64,000 bases of DNA from positions 3,225,001 to 3,289,000 of the forward strand of contig NZ_AP026966.1 in NCBI RefSeq assembly GCF_027923905.1, in the 5' to 3' direction. Source of the stretch: Massilia varians. Its GTDB lineage: Bacteria; Pseudomonadota; Gammaproteobacteria; Burkholderiales; Burkholderiaceae_D. Shown piece after piece: positions 17,759 to 26,668 of this stretch; the stretch's first letter is position 1; every line of letters starts with the position of its first letter. The translations under genes were made by a program, and so were the position numbers. Below the pieces are notes generated by a model. The model saw nothing but the letters and a program-made list of their open reading frames with translations. It ran no database searches and was not told the DNA's origin.

Positions 17759-19537
17759 TCAGCGCCCGGCATCCTTGTCCATGCGTTGCTGCAACAGCCA
17801 CAGCCGCGCATACGTCCCCTTGCGGCGCAGCAGTTCGGCATGGCTGCCCTGCTCGACGATGCGGCCGCGGTCCATCACCACGATGGAATCGGCGCCCACG
17901 ATGGTCGACAGGCGGTGCGCGATCACCAGGGTGCTGCGGCCGCGCGACAGCCGGTCGAGCTCGCGCGTGATCGCGTGTTCCGAGTCGGCGTCGAGCGCGG
18001 AGGTGGCCTCGTCGAAGATCAGGATCGCCGGATTCTTGAGGATCGCACGCGCGATCGCGATGCGCTGTTTCTCGCCGCCCGACAGGTTCACCCCGCGCTC
18101 GCCCACGGGCGTGTCGTACTTTTGCGGCAGCGATTCGATCACCTCGTGCAAGTGGGCGGCGCGGCAGGCCGCCACCACCTCCTCGCGGGTGCTGCCGCTG
18201 CGGCCGTAGGCGATATTGTTGCCGATCGTGTCATTGAACAGCGCCGTCTCCTGCGGCACCACGCCGATCGCCATGCGCACGCTCGCGGCCGTGCACTGGC
18301 GGATGTTCTGGCCGTCCACCAGGATGCGGCCACCCGCCGGATCGTAGTAGCGCAACAGCAGCCGCGCCAGCGTCGACTTGCCCGAACCGCTGCGTCCGAC
18401 GACGGCCAGCGTGGTGCCGGGCGCGATGCGCAGGCTGACGTCGACCAGCACCGGCCGCGCCGGCTCGTAGTGAAAGCTGACGTGCTCGAACACGACTTCG
18501 CCGCGGCTCGGGCGCAAGGGCGGCGCGCCCGGCGGATCGAGGATCTCGGGCCGCTCGCGCAGCAGCTCGAACAGGCGCTCCGTGTTGACCCAGGCGTCGC
18601 GCGCTTCACGGTAGACGAAGCCGAGCGCGTTCAGCGGCAGGCAGACCTGCAGCGCGTAGGCATTGATCAGCACCAGGTCGCCGACGCTCATGCTGCGCGC
18701 CAGCACGGCCTGGCCGGCCAGCACCATGATGGCCGCCACCCCCAGCGCGATGATGGCGCTCTGCCCCACGTGCAGGGTGAACAGGGCGCGCTGGTTGGCG
18801 CGGCCCGCCTCCTGCCAGTCGCCCATGATGGCGGCGAAGCGCGCCGCCTCGCGCGCCTCGCCGCTGAAATACTTGACCGTATCATAGTTGATCAGGCTGT
18901 CCGCCAGGCGTCCCTTGGCGGTGGAGTCGAGCTTGTTGACGCGCCGCTGGTAGACCACGCGGCGCGCCGTGAACACCAGCGTGAAGCCGGCGTAAACCAG
19001 GAAGGTCAGCAGGATGATGCCGGCGAAGCCTGCCGCATAGCGGTTCAGCATGATGGCCAGCACCAGACCGATCTCGACCAGGGTCGGCACGATGGTGAAC
19101 AGGCCGACGCCGAGCAGGAAGGCGATGCCGCTGGTGCCGCGGTCGATGTCGGGCAGCAGGCTGCCGAGCTTGCGCCGGGCGTGGAAGCGCGGCCCCAGCG
19201 CATGCAGGTGCGAGAAGGTCTTTTGCGCATAGGCCGACACGGCCTGAAGGGTGACCCGCACGAACAGCAGGTCGCGCCATTCGTTGAACAGGGTGGACGA
19301 GAAGCGCAGCAGGGCGTAGCCCACCAGCAGATACAGCGGCAGCGTGGCCGGCATGCTGACCTGGGAGAAGGCGTCGATGATCCGCTTGAGCAGCAGCGGC
19401 ACCGCCACGGTGGCGAGCTTGGCCGCGAGCAGCAGCACGACCGCCGCCACGATGCGCCAGCGGTGCCGGCCCAGCACCTGCCACAGCTCGGCGCCGATCC
19501 GGGCGCCGCCGCCCGCTTCCCTGCTACCGCCCGCCAT
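17759..19537 (-). CDS. ABC exporter, Atm1/HMT-type (fused permease-ATPase)
   Basis: 592 residues from the ATG at 19537 (AGGAGGGG upstream). A six-helix exporter domain (about 25-320) contains the Atm1-type segment DIDRGTSGIAFLLGVGLFTI, followed by an ATPase with Walker A GRSGSGKST, Q-loop VVPQETALFND, signature LSGGEKQR, Walker B ILIFDEATSALD and H-loop IAHRLST. Relatives move glutathione-linked persulfides or metal conjugates from the cytosol and support Fe-S biogenesis or metal tolerance. It works as a homodimer. No metal or Fe-S genes are adjacent, so the substrate class comes from the family only. Confidence 0.9.
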   Translation of the reverse strand: MAGGSREAGGGARIGAELWQVLGRHRWRIVAAVVLLLAAKLATVAVPLLLKRIIDAFSQVSMPATLPLYLLVGYALLRFSSTLFNEWRDLLFVRVTLQAVSAYAQKTFSHLHALGPRFHARRKLGSLLPDIDRGTSGIAFLLGVGLFTIVPTLVEIGLVLAIMLNRYAAGFAGIILLTFLVYAGFTLVFTARRVVYQRRVNKLDSTAKGRLADSLINYDTVKYFSGEAREAARFAAIMGDWQEAGRANQRALFTLHVGQSAIIALGVAAIMVLAGQAVLARSMSVGDLVLINAYALQVCLPLNALGFVYREARDAWVNTERLFELLRERPEILDPPGAPPLRPSRGEVVFEHVSFHYEPARPVLVDVSLRIAPGTTLAVVGRSGSGKSTLARLLLRYYDPAGGRILVDGQNIRQCTAASVRMAIGVVPQETALFNDTIGNNIAYGRSGSTREEVVAACRAAHLHEVIESLPQKYDTPVGERGVNLSGGEKQRIAIARAILKNPAILIFDEATSALDADSEHAITRELDRLSRGRSTLVIAHRLSTIVGADSIVVMDRGRIVEQGSHAELLRRKGTYARLWLLQQRMDKDAGR

Positions 19538-19725
19538 CCCGGCCCCTCCTGAACCCCGATGGCGATTGGACCGGGCGCGCCGCCACATCGTTCCGATACC
19601 GCGCCGGCGCCCTGCGGTATCGCAGGCCGATACTGGAGCGCCTGGCCGATGCTACTTCGCGCGGCATCCTTGCGCGCACGCGGGCGGCTGGAGATCATGC
19701 CCCCACATTCACCACGGAGAGCACC

Positions 19726-20130
19726 ATGAAACGCCTGTTCCTTGCCGCCCTGCTCGGCCTGGCATGCACCGCCACCCAAGCGACCGGCCATGCCGGCCAG
19801 TCGGAACTGTCGAACGCCAGCGCCGACCTGTCCGGCGTGGTGGTCGGCGGTTCCATCCTGACCCTGGCCGCGACCGGCAGCGTCGTGGTGGCCAGCGTCA
19901 GGACGGTCGGCGACGGCATCGAAGTCGTCCTGGAGAGCGCGGCCGACGCCAGCCGCGCCACGGTGCGGCTGTCCGGCCGGCTTGCTGCCGGCGTCTCGCT
20001 CGCCGCCGGCACCGCGCTGGAAGTGGTGACGGCGTCCACCGGCTACGTGCTGGTGATGGCCGGCAAGGCGATTGCCTTCCTGCCGAACGAAGCGGGCAAG
20101 GCCCTGCTGCACCATTCGAGGGCAGGCTGA
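19726..20130 (+). CDS. Hypothetical secreted protein paired with DUF2145
   Basis: 134 residues with a signal peptide (KRLFLAALLGLACTATQA). The mature part is Gly/Ala/Val-rich with two long hydrophobic stretches around residues 37-55 and 90-118, so it may be membrane-associated rather than soluble. The stop overlaps the start of the DUF2145 gene (TGATG), so the two are translationally coupled and probably work together. I do not recognise the family. Confidence 0.75.
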   Translation: MKRLFLAALLGLACTATQATGHAGQSELSNASADLSGVVVGGSILTLAATGSVVVASVRTVGDGIEVVLESAADASRATVRLSGRLAAGVSLAAGTALEVVTASTGYVLVMAGKAIAFLPNEAGKALLHHSRAG

Positions 20131-20915
20131 TGGACCGCCGCATCTGCGGGGTCCTGGTCCTGGCCCTGGCCATCGCGGCGCCGGCCAATGCCGGCCAGGC
20201 CTGCGAAGAGCGCCCGCTCGCCGCCCACGAAGTCGTGCTCTCGATGGACCTGGCCCAGCGCACGGTGCAGGCTTTGGAGGCCAGCGGCGCCCAGGCCGCG
20301 CTGGTGTCGCGCGCCGGCCAGGACCTGAGCCGCTATCGCCTGCGCTACTCGCACATGGGCATCGCGCTGCGCGACCATCCCAAGGGCCGCTGGACCGTCG
20401 TGCACGCGCTCAACGACTGCGGCAGCGCGGTCTCCAAGCTGTACGACGAGGGCATGGGAAACTTCTTCCTGACCGACCTGTACCGCTATGAGGCCCATCT
20501 GGTGATTCCCGGTCCCGAGCTGCAGGCCAGGCTGGCGAAGCTGGCGGCCACCCGCACGCTGCTGCGCCTGCACGAACCGAACTACAGCATGCTGTCGTAT
20601 GTGTACGCGACCAAGTACCAGAATTCGAACCAGTGGGTGCTCGAAACGCTCGCCGCGGCCGCCGCCCCGCCCGGCCAGGTCGAGTCCCGGGCCGAGGCCC
20701 AGACCTGGCTGCGTTCGATCCGCTTCCAGCCGCCCACGGTCGAGGTGCCGGCGACGGTGCGCCTGGGCGCGCGCATGTTCCGGGCCAACGTCGCCTTCGA
20801 CGACCATCCGTTCGAGCGCCGCATGGCCGGGCACATCGACACGGTCAGCACCGACGCCGTGCTGCGCATGGTGCGCATGGTCGCCCCGCAGGCCCGGACA
20901 GTGACCATCGATTGA
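20130..20915 (+). CDS. DUF2145 family exported protein
   Basis: 261 residues starting at the ATG overlapping the upstream stop. A signal peptide ends near residue 21 (APANAG). The core matches what I recall of DUF2145: RYSHMGIALRDHPKGRW, VVHALNDCGSAVSKLYDEG and KYQNSNQWVLETL. His75 in SHMGIA and the later NSNQW segment resemble the permuted NlpC/P60 (YiiX-like) hydrolase layout, except that Ser166 occupies the place where such enzymes have Cys. The location is probably periplasmic. Catalytic activity is speculative. Confidence 0.78.
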   Translation: MDRRICGVLVLALAIAAPANAGQACEERPLAAHEVVLSMDLAQRTVQALEASGAQAALVSRAGQDLSRYRLRYSHMGIALRDHPKGRWTVVHALNDCGSAVSKLYDEGMGNFFLTDLYRYEAHLVIPGPELQARLAKLAATRTLLRLHEPNYSMLSYVYATKYQNSNQWVLETLAAAAAPPGQVESRAEAQTWLRSIRFQPPTVEVPATVRLGARMFRANVAFDDHPFERRMAGHIDTVSTDAVLRMVRMVAPQARTVTID

Positions 20916-21004
20916 CACGCGTCTTGTTGCCGTAGGTGTGTGAACTAACCGAACGGGATCGGGCCGGCGGTTAAGGTAGCAGCTTCGCACATGAAAGGAC
21001 GGCC

Positions 21005-21544
21005 ATGGACCACTACCAGGAATACCCGATCCGGCTGCGCATCAATGGCCAAGACCGCGAATTCGCGGTCGGCGCCTGGGTGACGCTGCTCGACCTGCTG
21101 CGCGAGCGCGCGGGCCTCACCGGCACCAAGAAGGGCTGCGACCACGGGCAATGCGGCGCCTGCACGGTATTACTGGACGGCAAACGCATCAACGCCTGCC
21201 TGACGCTGGCGGTGATGCACAACGACCATGAGGTGACCACGGTCGAGGGCCTGGCCAAGGGCGAGGAGCTGCATCCGCTGCAGCAGGCCTTCATCGCGTG
21301 CGACGCCTTCCAGTGCGGCTACTGCACCCCCGGCCAGCTGTGTTCCGCCGCCGGGCTGATCGCGGAGGGCCAGGCCAGGAGCGTCGACGACGTGCGCGAA
21401 CTCATGAGCGGCAACCTGTGCCGCTGCGGCGCCTATCCCCAGATCACCCAGGCGGTGGTGCAGGTGATGGGCATCGAGAGCAAGCCCGGAGCGGCCGCAG
21501 CCGAGCCGAAGAAGCCGTTCACGACCGGCCCGGTGCTCGCATGA
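21005..21544 (+). CDS. paoA: Aldehyde/xanthine oxidoreductase iron-sulfur subunit (PaoA-like)
   Basis: 179 residues with two [2Fe-2S] clusters. The plant-ferredoxin-type site reads GCDHGQCGACTVLLDG with a fourth Cys in INACLT; the second site is CGYCTPGQLC plus GNLCRCG. It passes electrons from the molybdenum subunit to the FAD subunit. Unlike E. coli PaoA there is no Tat leader, so the complex should be cytoplasmic. It is the first gene of a three-gene operon with 4-base ATGA overlaps between all genes. ATG 21005 has AAAGGA upstream. Confidence 0.9.
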   Translation: MDHYQEYPIRLRINGQDREFAVGAWVTLLDLLRERAGLTGTKKGCDHGQCGACTVLLDGKRINACLTLAVMHNDHEVTTVEGLAKGEELHPLQQAFIACDAFQCGYCTPGQLCSAAGLIAEGQARSVDDVRELMSGNLCRCGAYPQITQAVVQVMGIESKPGAAAAEPKKPFTTGPVLA

Positions 21545-22587
21545 ATCCGTTCACCTTCACCCAGGCCAGCGACGTGGACGCCGCGCTGGCCCGCCTGGCC
21601 CAGCCGGGCGTGCGTCCGATCGCGGGCGGCACCAACCTGCTCGATTTGATGAAGTCGGGCGTTCCGCCCGACGGCGTCATGCATCCGGGCGAGCTGGTCG
21701 ACATCAACGGCCTCGGACTCGACCAGGTGGAAGAAGCGGATGGCGGCGGCCTGCGCCTGGGCGCCCTGGCCCGCAATGCCGACACCGCCTACCATCCGAA
21801 GGTCGCCGAGCGCTACCCGCTGCTGCGCGCCGCGATCCTGGCCGGCGCGTCGCCGCAGTTGCGCAACATGGCCACCAACGGCGGCAACCTGCTGCAGCGC
21901 ACCCGCTGCTACTACTTCTACGACGTCGGCACGCCCTGCAACAAGCGCGAACCGGGCAGCGGCTGTCCCGCCAAGGACGGCCTGAACCGCCTGCATGCAA
22001 TCCTCGGCACCAGCGAGCACTGCATCGCCACCCACCCTTCCGACATGTGCGTGGCCCTGCGCGCCCTCGACGCCGTGGTCCACGTGCGCTCCCAAGACGG
22101 CGCGCGCGAGATCCCGTTTGCCGACTTCCACCGCCTGCCCGGCGAGCACCCCGAGCTCGACAATACGCTGGCGCCGGGCGAACTGGTCACCCACATCACG
22201 CTGCCCGAGGCCGGCCGCTTCGCCGCGCATTCCACCTACCTGAAGGTGCGCGAGCGCCTGTCGTATGCGTTCGCGCTGGTGTCGGTGGCCGCCGCGCTCG
22301 ATCTCGAAGGCGGCAAGGACGGAAAAATCCGCGCCGCCCGCATCGCACTGGGCGGCGTGGCCCACAAGCCGTGGCGGGTCGAGGAAGCCGAGGCTTCGCT
22401 CGAAGGCAAGACGCCAAGCCTGGAAGCTTTCGGGGCCGCCGCCGACATCGTCCTGCGCGGGGCGCGCGGCTACGGCCAGAACGACTACAAGCTCACGCTG
22501 GCACGCAATGCCATCGAGCAGGCCCTGAGCACCGCCGCGCGCGGCACCGATTATGCGGCCGGAGAACGGCGAGGAGAACCCACATGA
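21541..22587 (+). CDS. paoB: Aldehyde oxidoreductase FAD-binding subunit (PaoB-like)
   Basis: 348 residues. The FAD site is marked by RPIAGGTNLLDLMK near the N-terminus and by NMATNGGNLLQRTRC. A cluster of Cys follows (TRCYYF, TPCNKR, SGCPAKDG, EHCIATHPSDMC), which is the extra [4Fe-4S] insertion that sets PaoB apart from ordinary xanthine dehydrogenase FAD subunits. The C-terminal CO dehydrogenase flavoprotein domain is complete. Electrons would leave the complex through this subunit to the acceptor. It overlaps both neighbours by 4 bases. Confidence 0.9.
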   Translation: MNPFTFTQASDVDAALARLAQPGVRPIAGGTNLLDLMKSGVPPDGVMHPGELVDINGLGLDQVEEADGGGLRLGALARNADTAYHPKVAERYPLLRAAILAGASPQLRNMATNGGNLLQRTRCYYFYDVGTPCNKREPGSGCPAKDGLNRLHAILGTSEHCIATHPSDMCVALRALDAVVHVRSQDGAREIPFADFHRLPGEHPELDNTLAPGELVTHITLPEAGRFAAHSTYLKVRERLSYAFALVSVAAALDLEGGKDGKIRAARIALGGVAHKPWRVEEAEASLEGKTPSLEAFGAAADIVLRGARGYGQNDYKLTLARNAIEQALSTAARGTDYAAGERRGEPT

Positions 22588-24905
22588 CCGACCTGATTCC
22601 AGAACTGCGCACCCCCAGCGCGTCCGAGGGCACCGGCCGGGTCCGCAGCGGCATGCCGGTCTCGCGCGTCGACGGCCGCGCCAAGGTGACGGGGGCGGCG
22701 AAGTACGCCGCCGAGCACGAAGCCGAAGACCTGCGCTACGGCGTGGTGGTGAGCGGCACCGTCGCCCGCGGGCGCATCACGCGCATCGACACCCGCGCCG
22801 CCCTGGCCACGCCCGGCGTGGTGGAGGTGCTCACCCACCTGAACCGGCCCAAGGTGCGCTCCTGGGACCTGGCCTACAAGGACATGACGGCTCCGGGCGG
22901 CTCGCCGTTCCGGCCACTGTTCAGCGACCGCATCTTCTACAGCGGCCAGCCGGTCGCGTTGGTGATTGCCGAGACCTTCGAGGCGGCGCGCCACGCGGCC
23001 CAGCTGGTGGAGCTCGACTACGAGGAAGAAGCGCACGAAACCGATCTGCTGGCCTCGCTCGACCAGGCCTACAAGCCGCGCGCCCTGAAGGCCGGCTTCA
23101 CGCCGCCCAGCTCCACGGGCGACGCCGACAAGGCGTATGAACAGGCCGAGGTCAAGATCGAATCGCAGTTCTACCACGGCGTCGAGCACCACAACCCGAT
23201 GGAGATGCACGCGACCACCGTGGTCTACGGCGAAGACGGCCACCTGACCATCTACGAGAAGACCCAGAGCTCGCAGAACAACCGCTGGTACGTGTCGCGC
23301 GCCTTCGGCATCAAGAAAGAAAAGGTCACGGTGCGCAATCCCTACGTGGGCGGGGCCTTCGGCTCCGGCCTGCGTCCGCAGTACCAGCTGCCGCTGGCGG
23401 TGATGGCGGCGCTGAAGCTGAAATGCTCGGTGCGGGTGGTGCTGACGCGCCAGCAGATGTTCAGCTTCGGCCACCGTCCCGAGACCTGGCAGAAGGTCAA
23501 GCTGGCCGCCAACGGCGACGGCAAGCTGCAGGCCATCGTCCACGAGGCCATCCACGAGACTTCGCGCCTGGAAGACTATGTCGAGGTGGTGGTCAACTGG
23601 TCCGGCCAGCTGTACGCCTGCGACAACATCAAGCTGGGCTACAAGCTGGTGGCCCACGATCGCCATTCGCCGATCGACATGCGCGCGCCCGGCGCGGCCC
23701 ACGGCATGCACGCGCTGGAAGTGGCGATGGACGAACTGGCCTACAAGCTGCGCATGGACCCGCTGGAATTGCGGCGCCTGAACTATGCCGACCGCAACCC
23801 GATGGACGACAAGCCCTATTCCACCAAAGAGCTGAGCCAGTGCTACGACAAGGGCGCCGCGCGCTTCGGCTGGCAGGCGCGGCCGATCGAACCGCGCTCG
23901 ATGCGCGATGGCGAGGAACTGGTCGGCTGGGGCATGGCCACCGGCATGTGGGATTCGCTGGTGATGCTGGCGCGCGTGAGCGCCGTGCTGCATGCGGACG
24001 GACGCCTGGTGGTCAGCAGCGCGGCCTCGGACATCGGCACCGGCACCTACACGGTGATGTCGATGATCGCGGCGGAAGCGCTGGGCCTTCCCATGGAACG
24101 GGTCACCTTCCAGCTGGGCGACTCGACCCTGCCCTTCGCGCCGGTCGAAGGCGGCTCCTCGCACGTGACCACGGTCGGGGGCGGCGTGCATGGCGCCTGC
24201 GACAAGCTCAAGAAAACCCTTGTCAAGATGGCCAAGGGCATGCCCGGGTCGCCGCTTGCCAAAGCGCGCACCCAGGACCTGGAATTCGTCGACGGCACCG
24301 TGCGCCTGCGCCACCGGATCGAGACCGCCGTGCAGCTGCGCGAGGTGCTCGCCGCAGCAGGCGTCGACCGGGTCGAGGAAAAGTTCTTCATGAAGCCCTC
24401 GATGCTCAAGCAGCGCAAGTACACCCGCGCCGTGCACTCGGCCGTCTTCTGCGAGGTGCGGGTCAACGAAAAGCTCGGCATCGTGCGCGTGACGCGCGTC
24501 GTGAACGCCGTCGCGGCCGGCCGCATCATCAGCGCCAAGACCGCCGCCAGCCAGGTGATCGGCGGCGTGGTGTGGGGCATCAGCCAGGCGCTGCACGAAG
24601 AGAGCTTCACCGATCACCGCTTCGGTCGCTTCATGAACCACAACTACGCCGAGTACCACGTGGCGGTGAACGCGGACGTGCACGACATCGAGGTGATTTT
24701 CGCCGATGAAGACGACCGCATCGTCAGCGAGCAGCTCGGGGCCAAGGGCGTGGGCGAGATCGGCATCGTGTCGGTGGCGGCGGCGATCAGCAACGCGATC
24801 TTCCACGCCACCGGCAGGCGCCTGCGCGGCACCCCGATCACGCCCGACAAGCTGCTGCTGGGCGAGCATGAGATTCCGGTGCCGGAGCCGGGGCAGGCTC
24901 GATAG
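22584..24905 (+). CDS. paoC: Aldehyde oxidoreductase molybdopterin subunit (PaoC-like)
   Basis: 773 residues. The N-terminal aldehyde-oxidase/xanthine-dehydrogenase a/b hammerhead domain (about 25-150) is followed by the large molybdenum-cofactor domain, with YVGGAFGSG, RAPGAAHGMHALE and, near the C-terminus, the catalytic base in GAKGVGEIGI. All expected features are present. PaoABC enzymes oxidise a wide range of aromatic aldehydes to acids, probably for detoxification. No maturation chaperone (PaoD/XdhC-like) is seen in the operon, so cofactor insertion must rely on a distant gene. Confidence 0.93.
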   Translation: MTDLIPELRTPSASEGTGRVRSGMPVSRVDGRAKVTGAAKYAAEHEAEDLRYGVVVSGTVARGRITRIDTRAALATPGVVEVLTHLNRPKVRSWDLAYKDMTAPGGSPFRPLFSDRIFYSGQPVALVIAETFEAARHAAQLVELDYEEEAHETDLLASLDQAYKPRALKAGFTPPSSTGDADKAYEQAEVKIESQFYHGVEHHNPMEMHATTVVYGEDGHLTIYEKTQSSQNNRWYVSRAFGIKKEKVTVRNPYVGGAFGSGLRPQYQLPLAVMAALKLKCSVRVVLTRQQMFSFGHRPETWQKVKLAANGDGKLQAIVHEAIHETSRLEDYVEVVVNWSGQLYACDNIKLGYKLVAHDRHSPIDMRAPGAAHGMHALEVAMDELAYKLRMDPLELRRLNYADRNPMDDKPYSTKELSQCYDKGAARFGWQARPIEPRSMRDGEELVGWGMATGMWDSLVMLARVSAVLHADGRLVVSSAASDIGTGTYTVMSMIAAEALGLPMERVTFQLGDSTLPFAPVEGGSSHVTTVGGGVHGACDKLKKTLVKMAKGMPGSPLAKARTQDLEFVDGTVRLRHRIETAVQLREVLAAAGVDRVEEKFFMKPSMLKQRKYTRAVHSAVFCEVRVNEKLGIVRVTRVVNAVAAGRIISAKTAASQVIGGVVWGISQALHEESFTDHRFGRFMNHNYAEYHVAVNADVHDIEVIFADEDDRIVSEQLGAKGVGEIGIVSVAAAISNAIFHATGRRLRGTPITPDKLLLGEHEIPVPEPGQAR

Positions 24906-24993
24906 CCGGCCATTTCCTGTCGTCCAGCCACTATTCAGCCGTGCGCTACGGGTTTCCACGTAGTTGCTAACCCGTCTATTTACTGGTACAACA

Positions 24994-25030
24994 AGGCCTG
25001 CGTATGCACATGCTCAGTGTACGCAGGCCT
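24994..25030. repeat. Perfect 11-bp inverted repeat between the oxidoreductase and transporter operons
   Basis: AGGCCTGCGTA at 24994-25004 and its exact complement TACGCAGGCCT at 25020-25030 enclose a 15-base loop. No T-run follows, so a simple intrinsic terminator is unlikely. It lies 90 bp upstream of the solute-binding protein start and may be an operator or mRNA-stabilising hairpin. Confidence 0.5.
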
Positions 25031-25120
25031 GCTGGCTGGTGGCCTGCGTCCCGGCTTTTCGAGTGTGTTCCAGCATCGCCCATACTAAAAACCTGGCTCA
25101 ACGAGTTTAGAGGACGACAC

Positions 25121-26098
25121 ATGAAAACCACCTTCCTGCGCAGCGTCGCGGCCATCGCCCTGGTCGGCGCGGCCTGCGCGGCCCACGCACAGAACTACCC
25201 CGCCAAGACCATCACCATGATCGTGCCCTTCGCCGCCGGCGGGCCGACCGACACGGTGGCGCGCCTGGTGGCCCAGTCGATGGGCAACACCCTGAAGCAG
25301 CAGATCATCATCGAGAACGTCGGCGGCGCCGGCGGCACCATCGGTGCGGCGCGCGTGGCCAAGGCCGCGCCGGACGGCTACACCATCTTCCTGCACCACA
25401 TCGGCCACTCGACCGCCCCAGGCCTGTACCGCAAGCTGAGCTACAACGCGATCACCGATTTCGAGCCGATCGGCCTGGTCACCGACGTGCCCATGACCCT
25501 GATCGCCAAGAAGGACTTCCCGGCCAAGGACTTCAAGGAGCTGCTCGCCTACGTGAAGGCCAACCAGTCCAAGGTCACCTATGCCAACGCCGGCCTGGGT
25601 TCGGCCTCGCACCTGTGCGGCATGCTGTTCCAGACCGCCATCGGCGTCGACCTGACCACCGTCCCGTACAAGGGCACGGGCCCGGCCATGAACGACATGC
25701 TGGGCGGCCAGGTCGACCTGATGTGCGACCAGACCACCAACACCACCAGCCAGATCAAGAGCGGCAAGGTGAAGGTCTACGGCGTGACCACCAAGCAGCG
25801 CCTGGCCTCGATGCCGAACGTGCCGACCATGAGCGAAGCCGGCCTGCCGGGCTTCGAAGTGGCCGTGTGGCACGGCATGTACGCGCCGAAGGGCACCCCG
25901 AAGCCGGTCGTCGACACCCTGTCGAACGCCCTGCGCACCGCCCTGAAAGACCCGACCGTCAAGCAGCGCTTCGCCGACCTCGGCACCGAACCCGTGGCCG
26001 ACAAGCGCGCCACGCCGGAAGCCCTGCGCGCCCACCTGAAGTCCGAGATCGACCGCTGGGGCCCGATCATCGCCAAGGCCGGCCAGTACGCCGACTGA
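25121..26098 (+). CDS. Tripartite tricarboxylate transporter substrate-binding protein (Bug/TctC family)
   Basis: 325 residues, with AGAGGA before the ATG at 25121. A signal peptide ends at AAHAQ (about 24). Typical Bug-family segments follow: YPAKTITMIVPFAAGGPTD, GGAGGTIGA, VPYKGTGPAMNDMLGGQVDLM and the FEVAVWHG/APKGTP hinge. It is the periplasmic binding component that delivers a carboxylate to the TctA/TctB permease encoded next. Ligand selectivity is poorly predictable in this very expanded betaproteobacterial family; the adjacent aldehyde oxidoreductase makes an aromatic or other organic acid plausible but unproven. Confidence 0.92.
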   Translation: MKTTFLRSVAAIALVGAACAAHAQNYPAKTITMIVPFAAGGPTDTVARLVAQSMGNTLKQQIIIENVGGAGGTIGAARVAKAAPDGYTIFLHHIGHSTAPGLYRKLSYNAITDFEPIGLVTDVPMTLIAKKDFPAKDFKELLAYVKANQSKVTYANAGLGSASHLCGMLFQTAIGVDLTTVPYKGTGPAMNDMLGGQVDLMCDQTTNTTSQIKSGKVKVYGVTTKQRLASMPNVPTMSEAGLPGFEVAVWHGMYAPKGTPKPVVDTLSNALRTALKDPTVKQRFADLGTEPVADKRATPEALRAHLKSEIDRWGPIIAKAGQYAD

Positions 26099-26188
26099 TC
26101 GCGCAACACAGACGCGGCGGGCTGTGCGGGTCGCGATCCCGCACAGCCTGTTCGACACCAGACAACAACAAGCAACAAGGGGTTCGCA

Positions 26189-26665
26189 GTGGCTTTCACC
26201 GTTCGCCATCCGAAGAATTTCTGGATCGGCCTGATCTTCCTGTGTTTTGGCCTCGCCGCCATCGCCCTCATCGGGGACAACGAGATGGGCAGCGCCGGCA
26301 AGATGGGTCCGGGCTATTTCCCGACCGTGCTGGGCGGCCTGCTGGCCATCGTCGGCCTGGTCGGCATCATCCGCGCCTTCATCGGCCGCGGCTCTGGCGC
26401 GCATGACGCGATCGGCACCTTCCACATCCGGGACATCGTCATCATCCTCGGCGCAGTGGTCCTGTTCGGCATCCTGATGCGCGGCGCCGGCCTGGCCGCC
26501 GCCGCCTTCGTGCTGGTCATGCTGAGTTCCTACGCCAGCAAGCAGTTCAGCCTGAAAAGCGCGCTGCCGCTCGCCATCGGCCTGGCCATCTTCGCCGTGC
26601 TGCTGTTCGTGAAGCTGCTCGGCCTGCCCATGCCGATCGTCGGTCCCTGGCTGGGAGGCGCATAA
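26189..26665 (+). CDS. Tripartite tricarboxylate transporter small permease (TctB)
   Basis: 158 residues from a GTG start (AAGGGG upstream). Four membrane segments are visible at about 11-30, 45-65, 84-118 and 127-150, the usual TctB topology. The family-typical GPGYFPTVLGGLLAIVG motif follows the first helix. It is the small membrane subunit of the importer and sits between the binding-protein gene and the large permease gene, 3 bp from the latter. Confidence 0.9.
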   Translation: MAFTVRHPKNFWIGLIFLCFGLAAIALIGDNEMGSAGKMGPGYFPTVLGGLLAIVGLVGIIRAFIGRGSGAHDAIGTFHIRDIVIILGAVVLFGILMRGAGLAAAAFVLVMLSSYASKQFSLKSALPLAIGLAIFAVLLFVKLLGLPMPIVGPWLGGA

Positions 26666-26668
26666 GAC

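Noticed and set aside
17786..19552. 588-codon plus-strand frame
   Set aside because: Antisense of the ABC exporter; Arg/Gln/His-rich with no recognisable fold.
22551..24959. 802-codon minus-strand frame
   Set aside because: Shadow of the molybdopterin subunit; biased composition and no start signals.
24994..25030. Intrinsic terminator of the aldehyde oxidoreductase operon
   Set aside because: The stem is perfect but the loop is long and no T-run follows; kept only as an inverted repeat.
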